NCBI GenBank assembly: GCA_963785755.1
Contig: CAWAXG010000075.1
Coordinates: forward strand, 434,001 to 498,000
Direction: 5' to 3'
Source: JACCXG01 sp963785755
GTDB taxonomy: Bacteria; Acidobacteriota; Vicinamibacteria; Vicinamibacterales; 2-12-FULL-66-21
Length of the DNA: 64,000 nt
In this document: piece after piece, positions 55,111 through 64,000 of the stretch
How the letters are laid out: each line of letters opens with the position of its first letter
Numbering within the stretch: position 1 is the stretch's first letter
Notes under the pieces: model-generated
Seen by the model: only the letters and a program-made list of their open reading frames with translations
Told to the model about the DNA's origin: nothing
Databases searched by the model: none
Translations under genes and position numbers: made by a program

Positions 55111-55148
55111 AAAAACAAAAACGCCGGCGCTGTTTGAACAGGCCGGCG
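55111..55148 (-). terminator. Attenuator terminator before lysC
   Basis: Minus strand: CGCCGGCCTGT pairs with ACAGCGCCGGCG (one bulged base, four-base loop), followed by TTTTTGTTTTT. It lies 50 bases before the lysC start. The GCCGGCC part of the first arm can instead pair with GGCCGGC inside the upstream leader frame. Confidence 0.85.
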
Positions 55149-55175
55149 TCGGGTATTGCTGCGTTGTGGTGGACG

Positions 55176-55262
55176 TCACATCACGCGTGCATACACTCCC
55201 GGCCGGCCGAGTCGCTTGACCCGCTTTCGATCGGTCGCGGCAGCGCGTGTCGTGGAAAACAT
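55176..55262 (-). CDS. Candidate leader peptide of the lysine operon
   Basis: A 28-codon frame starts with ATG at 55262, seven bases after a TATACT box, and stops with TGA at 55176-55178, 28 bases before the hairpin. It has Thr at codons 4, 5 and 10, Lys at 13 and 16 (segment DRKRVKRL), and seven Arg. The Lys codons lie just before the GGCCGGC segment that could act as antiterminator, so lysine is the most sensible signal, but enrichment is modest. A Thr-rich frame downstream (codons VTSTTTQQYPT) runs through the hairpin and is less suitable. Position and promoter match the pheA and cysteine leaders. Confidence 0.5.
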   Translation of the reverse strand: MFSTTRAAATDRKRVKRLGRPGVYARVM

Positions 55263-55269
55263 TGCTGGG

Positions 55270-55299
55270 AGTATACCTATCGCGCGTTCCGGGCGTCAA
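55270..55299 (-). promoter_or_regulatory. Promoter of the lysine operon
   Basis: Minus strand: TTGACG, 18 bases, TATACT. It is one of the best sigma70-like matches in the window. The leader ATG begins at the expected transcription start. Confidence 0.75.
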
Positions 55300-55317
55300 C
55301 TCTCTGACGGCATCGTC

Positions 55318-55345
55318 CGTTCAAGAAAGGTTCAAGGGTTCAAGT
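55318..55345. repeat. GGTTCAAGGG word array, copy 2
   Basis: Three imperfect copies of GGTTCAAG stand between the lysine promoter and the end of the ADOP gene. Confidence 0.5.
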
Positions 55346-55350
55346 GCCCT

Positions 55351-57999
<2,649 letters not shown>

Positions 58000-58001
58000 G
58001 C

Positions 58002-58337
58002 TCAGGACTCCGCGCTGAGGATCTTGGCCACGGCGCCGGTCATCCGCTCCCAGTTCGCGGTTTCGTCGCGCAGCTGCTTCTGCCCTTTCTTCGTCAGGCG
58101 GTAGAAGCGCGCCTGCCGGTTGTTGTCGGACGCGCCCCACTCCGAGTCGATCCATCCAGCGGTCTCGAGCCGCTGCAGCGCGGGGTAGAGCGAGCCCTGA
58201 TACACCTGCAGCACGTCTTCGGAAATCTGCGCGATGCGCTGAGAGATGCCCCATCCGTGCATCGGGCCGAGCGCAAGCGTCTTCAGGATCAACATGTCGA
58301 GCGTGCCTTGCAGCAGCTCGGTTCTTGCTTTCGGCAC
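58002..58337 (-). CDS. PadR-family transcriptional regulator of the ADOP gene
   Basis: The 111-residue winged-helix protein has the typical start PKARTELLQGTLDMLILKTL, then GPMHGWGISQRIAQIS, VYQGSLYPALQRLETAGWIDSEWG, RFYRLTKKGQKQL and a short dimerisation helix. GTG at 58337 lies five bases after an AGAGG box; a GTG at 58406 would add a disordered tail. It is directly followed by the prefix-domain ADOP permease, the standard PadR-ADOP pair of Acidobacteria. Confidence 0.9.
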   Translation of the reverse strand: MPKARTELLQGTLDMLILKTLALGPMHGWGISQRIAQISEDVLQVYQGSLYPALQRLETAGWIDSEWGASDNNRQARFYRLTKKGQKQLRDETANWERMTGAVAKILSAES

Positions 58338-58432
58338 AACGACCTCTTTCCCGCGAGCCTCGAATCGCCGAACGTTCACCACGGGATCGGTGTCCGTGTT
58401 CGTCACTGGACTGTCGTGGCTCGCTCAGCCCG

Positions 58433-59323
58433 TCAATCCCGCCCGGTCACCACCGGCAACTTTCTCTGCGACCAATCGACGATCGATCCGTCATAGAGCC
58501 GGGCGTCGTAACCAAGGTGCCGCGCGATGAAATACACGACCGACGCGCGCATGGCGACCATGCAGTACGGCACCACGGGTTTGTCCGCGGACGCGCCCGC
58601 GCCCCGCAGCTTCGCCTCGAGTTGTTCCCGCGGCAGGAATCGACCGTCCGGAGCGGTCAGCGTGTCCCAGGGCAGCTGGCGCGCACCGCGGAGGTGCCCT
58701 GCCGCGTGCCGCCCGCCCATGCCTCCGTCGGTGCCGAGGAACTCGGGATCGGGCCGCACATCAATCAACGCGATCGCGCCCGGCTTGTCCGAGCGCGTGT
58801 TCGCCTGGATGTACTGCGCGTCGGCGATCTTCTGCGCGTTGAGTTTTGGCGTGAATTGGCCGGGACGAGGCGCGGCCGCCGCCGAACCGGTCTCGATCGG
58901 GCGGTTCTCGTCGCGCCAGGCGCGAAGTCCGCCATCGAGCAGCGCGACGCGGCGGTGGCCGAGCACGTCGAGCGTGAAGAAAGCCCGCGCGGCGACGACC
59001 GTGCTGCTCCCATAGATGACGACCCGTGAGGAATCCGACACACCCAGCCCCTCGAACACACGTTCGAGCTCTTCGACCGATGGCAATTCCGACCCGGCGC
59101 CGGTGCTGCCATCGACGGCGATGTCGCCGTACCGGACGAATCGCGCGCCCGGAATATGCCCCGTCTCGAACGATGACGCGCGATCGGACACGTGCAGGAC
59201 GACCGTCGCCGAATCCGTCAACACGGCCGCGAGCTCGGCCCCGGTGACGAGCAGCGATGACGAAGCCGGCTGCGCCAGCGAGAGCGCCGCCACGGCCGCC
59301 GCGAGAAGAAGTGTGCGCATCAT
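58433..59323 (-). CDS. Exported two-domain rhodanese (thiosulfate/mercaptopyruvate sulfurtransferase)
   Basis: A 296-residue protein with a signal peptide (TLLLAAAVAALSLAQPASS) and two rhodanese domains. The inactive first has HVSDRASSFETGHIPGARFV; the second has LIDVRPDPEFLG and the active cysteine in VVPYCMVAMRASVVYF. The CMVAMRA loop differs from the CRKGVT of rhodanese and CGSGVTA of mercaptopyruvate enzymes, so the donor is uncertain. Export places it in the periplasm, apart from the sulfur operon upstream. It is transcribed towards the PadR gene, with 95 bases between them. Confidence 0.87.
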   Translation of the reverse strand: MMRTLLLAAAVAALSLAQPASSSLLVTGAELAAVLTDSATVVLHVSDRASSFETGHIPGARFVRYGDIAVDGSTGAGSELPSVEELERVFEGLGVSDSSRVVIYGSSTVVAARAFFTLDVLGHRRVALLDGGLRAWRDENRPIETGSAAAAPRPGQFTPKLNAQKIADAQYIQANTRSDKPGAIALIDVRPDPEFLGTDGGMGGRHAAGHLRGARQLPWDTLTAPDGRFLPREQLEAKLRGAGASADKPVVPYCMVAMRASVVYFIARHLGYDARLYDGSIVDWSQRKLPVVTGRD

Positions 59324-59407
59324 GCTGCTCCTGTCGACGGCCGACAGAATCGCCGAAGCTCTTGTCGAATGTCAACAAGAAGAGACAGAAAGCTGGGACG
59401 GGCGGTG

Positions 59408-59610
59408 GGAAGAACACGAACGGGGACTCGGGACTCGGGACTTGGGGGCGGGGTGCTTCGCTGGGCCGCCGGCATCCTTTGATGGATGCGAGCTGACTGC
59501 GACCTTCACTGAATCGTAAGATGAACCCCATCCGGAGACAGCCCGAATCCCAAGTCCCGAGCCCCCACTCCCGAGACGAGCCCGAGTCCCGAGCCCCGAA
59601 TCCCGTCGCG
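59408..59610. repeat. CCCGAGT word arrays flanking an intergenic stretch
   Basis: Two clusters of GGGACTCGG / CCCGAGTCCCGAG words in opposite orientation (59408-59450 and 59543-59610) lie in the 313-base gap between the sulfurtransferase and cupin genes. They are the same word family as at 22226-22266. No gene is visible in the gap. Confidence 0.6.
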
Positions 59611-59636
59611 ATCGCGATCGCGCTACAGTACCGCGC

Positions 59637-60002
59637 ATGCCGACTTTCAAACCGCTGGCGGAGATTCCGCCGCAGCAGATCTGGGATGGGGTCGTGGCTC
59701 GGGCTGTCGAGGGCGAACGGATGTCATTCGCCATCGTCGAGCTCGCCCCGAACAGCCTGGTCGCTGAGCACCAGCATCCGAACGAGCAGATGGGAATCGT
59801 GTTGACCGGCTCGATGACCTTCACGATTGGTGGCGAGACCCGCAGTCTCCACCCGGGGGACACCTACAACATTCCCGGCAACGTTCCGCATCATGCGCGC
59901 ACGGGTCCCGACGGCGCGGTCGTCGTCGATGTGTTCGCACCGGTGCGCGCCGACTGGAGCCGATTCGAGAAGGAGGCGCCGCGGCCGCCCGTCTGGCCCT
60001 GA
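59637..60002 (+). CDS. Small cupin-domain protein
   Basis: The 121-residue single-domain cupin has motif 1 AEHQHPNEQMGIVLTGSMTFTIGG (two His and a Glu as metal ligands) and motif 2 HPGDTYNIPGNVPHHART (third His). It likely binds a metal; such proteins may be enzymes, sugar binders or regulators. ATG at 59637 is followed by TFKPLAEIPPQQIWDGV, a common opening of this group. It is convergent with the DinB gene and separated from it by a hairpin. Confidence 0.85.
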   Translation: MPTFKPLAEIPPQQIWDGVVARAVEGERMSFAIVELAPNSLVAEHQHPNEQMGIVLTGSMTFTIGGETRSLHPGDTYNIPGNVPHHARTGPDGAVVVDVFAPVRADWSRFEKEAPRPPVWP

Positions 60003-60013
60003 CGGCCTTCGGC

Positions 60014-60045
60014 CGGGAGGACGGGAGGACTCTCCCATCCTCCCG
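60014..60045. terminator. Hairpin between convergent cupin and DinB genes
   Basis: CGGGAGGA (60014) pairs with TCCTCCCG (60038), and an inner GGGAG pairs with CTCCC. It has no T tract but sits in the 44 bases between two converging stops, so it probably limits read-through both ways. Confidence 0.5.
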
Positions 60046-60046
60046 A

Positions 60047-60526
60047 CTAGGGCTCGTCCGCACTCGGGCCATAGATCTGCGGAACCGTCGACCCCATCGG
60101 GCGCAGGTAAGTCGTGAGCTGACCGCGGTGGTGGATCTGATCGAAGAGGAATCCCCACGCGCTCTCGAAGCCCGAAGCGCTCATCACTTCCTGACCCTGA
60201 TAGATGAACGGCACCTGACGTTCCCACCGATCGAGCTCGAGTCCATAAAACCGCTTGGTCACATCCTCGTGACTCTTGTCGTACGTCTCGAGAATCTCCT
60301 TGACCGTTCCGGGCGTCGGGACGTCGACCCATTCGAACGCCCCCTTCTCCAGCCCTTTGACGAGGGCGAGGTCCTCGCTGACGATCAGCCATGCCAGCTC
60401 CCGGGCGGTTCGCGCTTTCGGATCGGCACGATAGTCGGAGGAGGCCTCAGGGATCCGTGAGATCACCTTCCGCGTGGTGGCCGATTCTTTCTCCCAGAAC
60501 TTCAGAAACAGCGCCTTTTGATCCAT
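60047..60526 (-). CDS. DinB-family putative metal-dependent protein
   Basis: The 159-residue four-helix protein has the DinB/YfiT-like helix start FLKFWEKESATTRKVISRIPE, a middle WLIVSEDLALVKG and the late metal-site HHRGQLTTYLRPMG with two neighbouring His. Members include thiol-S-transferases and proteins of unknown function. ATG at 60526 is preferred; the GTG/TTG-type extension to 60568 adds no fold. Transcribed towards the cupin gene. Confidence 0.8.
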   Translation of the reverse strand: MDQKALFLKFWEKESATTRKVISRIPEASSDYRADPKARTARELAWLIVSEDLALVKGLEKGAFEWVDVPTPGTVKEILETYDKSHEDVTKRFYGLELDRWERQVPFIYQGQEVMSASGFESAWGFLFDQIHHRGQLTTYLRPMGSTVPQIYGPSADEP

Positions 60527-60630
60527 CGTTTTTGCCCCCGATTGCGTCCGCGCAGCATTGGCGAACAAACGGCGAAAGTCTACACCAGCCGGCGGACCGG
60601 TTCAAGGGATCAGTCACCGGCGAAAAGGCG

Positions 60631-61884
60631 TCAGGACGGCGGGCGAATGATGCGGAAATTGGTCGGCGCTGGCGGCTCACCCACCAGCCGCAGCACTGAG
60701 CCGAGGTTGTGGCTCACGATGTAAATCTCTCCGTTTTGATCCGTTCCGAACGAGCTCACGTTGCCGACCCGGCTCGGGCCGCCGAGTTCCGTCGTGTGCT
60801 CGAGCAGATCGGACGCTGTGGCTTCGCCGGTTGTCGGGCTGACGACGAGCGCGATCGACCAGACGCGGCCGGAGACGTAGTCGGCAAAGAAATACCGGCC
60901 GCGATACCGTGACCCGAGCGATTTCCCGCGATACACGTACCCGCCGGTGACGGACGCTCCGACGGTTCGGCCGTACTCGTGAATGGGATCGACGAGGGGT
61001 AAGAACGCCGGCTGTTGCGACTGCACGTTCGGATGGGCGCCTTCGCGGTTACGCCATCCGTAGTTGCGGCCACCGCGACCGCGCGGCTCGTAGTCGATCT
61101 CCTCCCAGCTTCCCTGGCCGACATCCGCGATGACCAGCGCTCCGGTTCCTCCGAGCGCGGGATCGTCGAAACTGTAGCGCCACGGGTTCCGCACCCCGAA
61201 GCTCCAGATCTCCGGCCGCGCCTGCACGGGCACTCCGTCCGTGAACGGGTTATCGCCAGGAACGCCGTAGCCGGACGCATTCGAGTCGGGAACGTTGACG
61301 TCGATGCGAAGGAACTTCCCCAGAAAAGACGACGGGTTCTGCGCGCGATGCTCGGGATCGTTGCCGCTGCCGCCGTCGCCGAGGCCGACGTAGAGATAGC
61401 CGTCAGGCCCGAACGCCAGATGGCCGCCGTTGTGGTTCGAAAACGGCTGAGCGATGACCGACAGCCGTTCCGGCCCCCACCGGAGATCGAAACGGGACGC
61501 GGCATCGGCGACCGACGCGGTCAACCGGCGGAACCGGGCGACCACGGTATCTCCGTTTCGATCGGTGAAATTCACGAAAAACCGGCCGCTCTGCGCGTAG
61601 TCCGGGGCGAACACCAGTCCCAGCAGGCCGCGCTCGCCACCGGACAGGACGACGCTGCGAAGATCGAGAAAATCCTGAGATTGAATGCCTCCGGCCCGGA
61701 CGAGCCGGATGCGGCCGCCCTGCTCGACGGCGAAAAAGGCGGATTGATCCGTCGGGTCCTGCACGAACGCCACCGGGGACTGCAGGCCCGAGGCGACGAC
61801 GATCGCTTCCAGGACTGGAGAGGCTTGGCGGAAGGGGACGCCAAGCAGCAGGATGACGGCCCAGGCAAAGGCGAGAAGCTTCAT
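60631..61884 (-). CDS. PQQ-dependent sugar dehydrogenase-like exported protein
   Basis: The 417-residue protein has a signal peptide (FAWAVILLLGVPFRQA) and the six-blade propeller of soluble aldose dehydrogenases: GLQSPVAFVQDPTD, RGLLGLVFAPDYAQSG, NHNGGHLAFGPDGYLYVGLGDGG (the His region at the PQQ site), RNPWRYSFDD and NYGWRNREGAHP. It may oxidise sugars in the periplasm if PQQ is available; no pqq genes are visible. It is divergent from the lipoprotein gene with only 38 bases between starts. Confidence 0.87.
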   Translation of the reverse strand: MKLLAFAWAVILLLGVPFRQASPVLEAIVVASGLQSPVAFVQDPTDQSAFFAVEQGGRIRLVRAGGIQSQDFLDLRSVVLSGGERGLLGLVFAPDYAQSGRFFVNFTDRNGDTVVARFRRLTASVADAASRFDLRWGPERLSVIAQPFSNHNGGHLAFGPDGYLYVGLGDGGSGNDPEHRAQNPSSFLGKFLRIDVNVPDSNASGYGVPGDNPFTDGVPVQARPEIWSFGVRNPWRYSFDDPALGGTGALVIADVGQGSWEEIDYEPRGRGGRNYGWRNREGAHPNVQSQQPAFLPLVDPIHEYGRTVGASVTGGYVYRGKSLGSRYRGRYFFADYVSGRVWSIALVVSPTTGEATASDLLEHTTELGGPSRVGNVSSFGTDQNGEIYIVSHNLGSVLRLVGEPPAPTNFRIIRPPS

Positions 61885-61922
61885 CGATCCTCCCGGCGCG
61901 CGCACACTACGTTATCATTCCG

Positions 61923-63416
61923 ATGGTCGTCAACATGAGCCGGGCGCTCGTCCTCACCCTCGCGTCAGTGTTGCTCTCACTAGCCGCGTGTGGTGGGAAC
62001 AACCCTCCGTCCGGCGGTGACTCGTCTGGAACCGGCGATACCGTATCCGGACGGGAAAGTTTCGGCTGGACGCAGTCCGCTCAGACCGCCGCCGATCTCG
62101 CCGCGTATAAATACGCGCTTTACGTCGACAACCAGCGTCGCGTCGTCGAAGGCGAGACCTGCTCGACGACGGGCGGGACCTCCGTCGAATGCTCTGCGCC
62201 ACTGCCGTCGCTCGGCGCCGGAAGACATGCGTTGCAGTTGGCGGCATTCTTCATGTCGGGTGAGACGGTCGTCGAGGGAGAGCGCTCGACGGTTCTGCAA
62301 GTGACCGTCGCCGGCGTGGTGGCGCCTGCCGGCGGGCAGATCGTCAAGGGCGGTTCGTTCGTGAGCTCCGACGGTCTGGGCCTCAACGCATCGATCCTGG
62401 CCCGCGACCTTCTCGAACCCTCCGACCTCGCTGTTGCTCCTGACGGCCGGGTGTTCGTGGCTGAACGCGGGGGCCGCTTGCGGATCGTCGCGGAGGGCGG
62501 TCCGACCGAACGATCGGAGGAGAACCTGCTGGAGGCGCTCGGAGAGACACCCGGTGCCGAGGGGACTGCTCTCCTGTCAGTGGCTCCCGCGCCGGACTTC
62601 CAGACGTCAGGCGCGCTGTTCGTCGCGTATGTCGCGATCGAACGCGGACGACGCGAACTGAGCATCGTACGGCTTCGAGAGACCGCGGGCCTCCTCGGTC
62701 AGGCGGCCGTCATCGCATCCCATCCAGTTGCAGCGGCCGACGCGTCAGCGCTGGTTCGGTTCGATCCGGATGGCCGGCTTCACGTTGGAATCGGATCAGG
62801 ATCCGTTTCCGCCGAAGCTCAGAACCTCTCCGCGGCGTCCGGAAAAATTCTGCGCCTGCGTAACGACGGCACGACGCCCGAGGACAATCCGTCCAGTTCG
62901 CCAGTCTTTTCCGCCGGCCACAGCGATCCCCGAGGGCTCGCGTGGCTGCCACAGGATCAGTCGATGTGGGAGGTCGAGCGCGCCGGCGACGGCGATGAAG
63001 TGAATCGAATCCAGACCGGCGCGAATTACGGTTGGCCGATTGCGCAGCCGGGCTCGGTTCAGTCATCCATGGCAGTAAAGATGACGCCGCCGATCCTGGT
63101 CCTGGCTCCGGGGACCGAAGCCTCCGGCCTGACCAGCGTCGCTCAGCCCGACAGTCCTCTGTTCGGCGACCTGATCGTCTCGACACTCGGCTCGCGCGAT
63201 CTGCTTCGGTTCCGATTCGAATCGAGCGGGCGGCTGCGGTTGTCGGGGCAGTTGCTCCAGGGCAGATACGGGCGCATTGCCCAGGTCGCGAGCGGACGTG
63301 ATGGCTCGCTCTACTTCATTACGGCGAACCGCGAAGAGTGGGGCGAGGGCCAGGACGTCCTCGTCCGCGTGCGCGTGCCCGCACACGAGCGCGTCCCGCC
63401 CGGGCCGCGCAACTGA
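61923..63416 (+). CDS. Lipoprotein with a PQQ-dehydrogenase-like beta propeller
   Basis: The 497-residue protein has a lipoprotein signal ending in LSLAAC (lipobox Cys at about 23), a fibronectin-like domain (about 45-135), and a propeller related to soluble glucose dehydrogenase: LEPSDLAVAPDGRVFVAERGGRLRIV, LSVAPAPDFQTSGALFVAYV, GHSDPRGLAWLPQDQSMWEVERAGDGDEVNRI and GANYGWPIAQPG. Catalytic His residues are less clear than in the divergent neighbour, so it may bind rather than oxidise. ATG at 61923 or 61935. Confidence 0.82.
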   Translation: MVVNMSRALVLTLASVLLSLAACGGNNPPSGGDSSGTGDTVSGRESFGWTQSAQTAADLAAYKYALYVDNQRRVVEGETCSTTGGTSVECSAPLPSLGAGRHALQLAAFFMSGETVVEGERSTVLQVTVAGVVAPAGGQIVKGGSFVSSDGLGLNASILARDLLEPSDLAVAPDGRVFVAERGGRLRIVAEGGPTERSEENLLEALGETPGAEGTALLSVAPAPDFQTSGALFVAYVAIERGRRELSIVRLRETAGLLGQAAVIASHPVAAADASALVRFDPDGRLHVGIGSGSVSAEAQNLSAASGKILRLRNDGTTPEDNPSSSPVFSAGHSDPRGLAWLPQDQSMWEVERAGDGDEVNRIQTGANYGWPIAQPGSVQSSMAVKMTPPILVLAPGTEASGLTSVAQPDSPLFGDLIVSTLGSRDLLRFRFESSGRLRLSGQLLQGRYGRIAQVASGRDGSLYFITANREEWGEGQDVLVRVRVPAHERVPPGPRN

Positions 63417-63432
63417 GGCAGGCGGGAATCCT

Positions 63433-63594
63433 GTGAACGCGGCTGCTCACGAATTCGAAGTCGCTTCCCGTCGCGGTCGGGCCTGGACGGTGCGGTTCGG
63501 CTCACCCACCGATCTCATCAACGAGTTCCAACGCAAGCAGGCCGCTCTTCAGGCGGAGGGCTGGCGGCCGCGCACCCTCGACAGCGGCGAGTGA
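63433..63594 (+). CDS. Small protein of unknown function
   Basis: A 53-codon frame from a GTG at 63433 lies 16 bases after the lipoprotein stop. It has a compact, codon-like composition: a VASRRGRAWTVRFGSP segment, then a helix LINEFQRKQAALQAEGWRP. It may be a small cytosolic protein made from the same transcript. I do not recognise the family; evidence is position and amino-acid pattern. The 194 bases that follow, to the next gene, hold nothing I can name. Confidence 0.5.
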   Translation: MNAAAHEFEVASRRGRAWTVRFGSPTDLINEFQRKQAALQAEGWRPRTLDSGE

Positions 63595-63788
63595 CTGAGC
63601 CGTTTTCTGCCTCAATTCATTGGGCAATATTTTCAGTCATCCACACCTTCGCCGGCGATGCTGACTGGCGGACTCACGAACCGCCGTTGAAAACGCGACG
63701 GATCGCGGCAGAGCTTTGCGTGGCACCTCACTTGCTCGAACTAGGTCATTAGGGTTCGAGAAATTCTGCTCTAGGGAGGAGCCAACCG

Positions 63789-64000
63789 ATGAAGTGTTTC
63801 AAGGGATGGACCATTGGGCTCGCAGCGACTGCACTGCTCGCAGCGCCCGGCGCGATTCTCGCGCAGCAGACACCACCGTCGACGCCGCCGTCGCCGAGTC
63901 GGCCTGCCGGTGCTGAAGGACAGCCTGCCGCGGCGCTGGAGCACCTGACGAAAGCGAAGACCGCCCTCGCTGACATTCCGGAGACATCGCTGACCGGTAG
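63789..64000 (+). CDS. Exported protein, 5' part only (cut by window edge)
   Basis: ATG at 63789 has a strong AGGGAGGAGCC box. It opens a signal peptide (WTIGLAATALLAAPGAILAQ) followed by a Pro/Ser/Thr-rich linker and the start of a helix (ALEHLTKAKTALADIPE). The frame continues past the end of the window, so the product is unknown; the linker suggests an exported or surface-tethered protein with a folded domain further on. Confidence 0.75.
   Translation, partial: MKCFKGWTIGLAATALLAAPGAILAQQTPPSTPPSPSRPAGAEGQPAAALEHLTKAKTALADIPETSLTG

Noticed and set aside
55057..55299. A Thr-rich frame (VTSTTTQQYPT) upstream of lysC, ending in ATGA overlap with lysC
   Set aside because: It has no good start codon and passes through the terminator hairpin, so stalling at Thr could not work in the usual way. 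Kept only as a note beside the 28-codon leader.

Overview
The window looks like a piece of a high-GC Acidobacteriota chromosome, most likely of the Vicinamibacteria type. This rests on gene content and base composition only, because no rRNA is present. The clues are two ADOP-type duplicated permeases (one behind a PadR regulator), a PadR/TonB-TPR cluster, a CarD regulator, a LytS/LytTR pair, a secreted subtilase, a BACON-repeat surface protein, and many short genes with GTG or TTG starts. The tRNA is a bacterial tRNA-Leu(CAA). || Layout. 1-4,010: a 3' gene remnant, a PmtA-like lipid methyltransferase, and a nuoI / phosphoesterase / homocysteine methyltransferase-MTHFR cluster. 4,111-7,233: LytS-type kinase, LytTR regulator and signal peptidase I, tightly coupled. 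7,284-11,322: acyl-CoA ligase, then rex-moaC-hydroxyacid dehydrogenase. 11,390-17,288: OPT transporter (frame-broken), DUF4126, PlsC, CarD, a small methyltransferase and an ATP-grasp ligase. 17,762-19,944: NarX/NarL-like two-component pair (kinase frame-broken). 19,964-27,652: TonB-TPR/PadR cluster, sugar isomerase, creatininase, ADOP permease, mutarotase. 27,777-36,016: tRNA-Leu, hybrid kinase, subtilase with WG repeats, ABC-F ATPase, radical SAM protein. 36,305-41,837: about 20 BACON repeats, 15 of them close copies on a 252-bp period. 41,971-55,060: the biosynthetic heart of the window (pheA, a cysteine/siroheme operon, a lysine operon). 55,351-64,000: second PadR-ADOP pair, sulfurtransferase, cupin, DinB, two PQQ-type dehydrogenase-like proteins and edge genes. 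|| The most interesting signal lies between 42.6 and 55.3 kb. Three amino-acid biosynthesis units, all on the minus strand (pheA; precorrin-2 dehydrogenase-cobA-sulfite reductase-cysM-mec-cysO/moeZ; lysC-dapB-dapA-dapD-dapE), each have the same upstream plan: a sigma70-like promoter, a tiny ORF whose start codon lies only 6-8 bases after the -10 box, and a GC-rich hairpin with a T tract just before the first gene. The pheA leader has four Phe codons. The cysteine-operon leader has five Cys codons within nine. The lysC leader has Thr and Lys codons but less enrichment. This is the architecture of ribosome-mediated transcription attenuation, apparently with leaderless leader peptides. || The cysteine operon combines siroheme synthesis and sulfite reduction with a protein-bound sulfur route of the CysM/CysO/Mec type. 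Its CysO-like ubiquitin fold is fused to the amino terminus of a MoeZ-like E1-rhodanese protein, so its diglycine is internal. The lysine operon carries the succinylase branch. || Caution: four genes (OPT, NarX-like kinase, cysteine synthase, BACON protein) carry frame breaks, mostly one extra base. This pattern looks as much like residual assembly indels as real gene decay.
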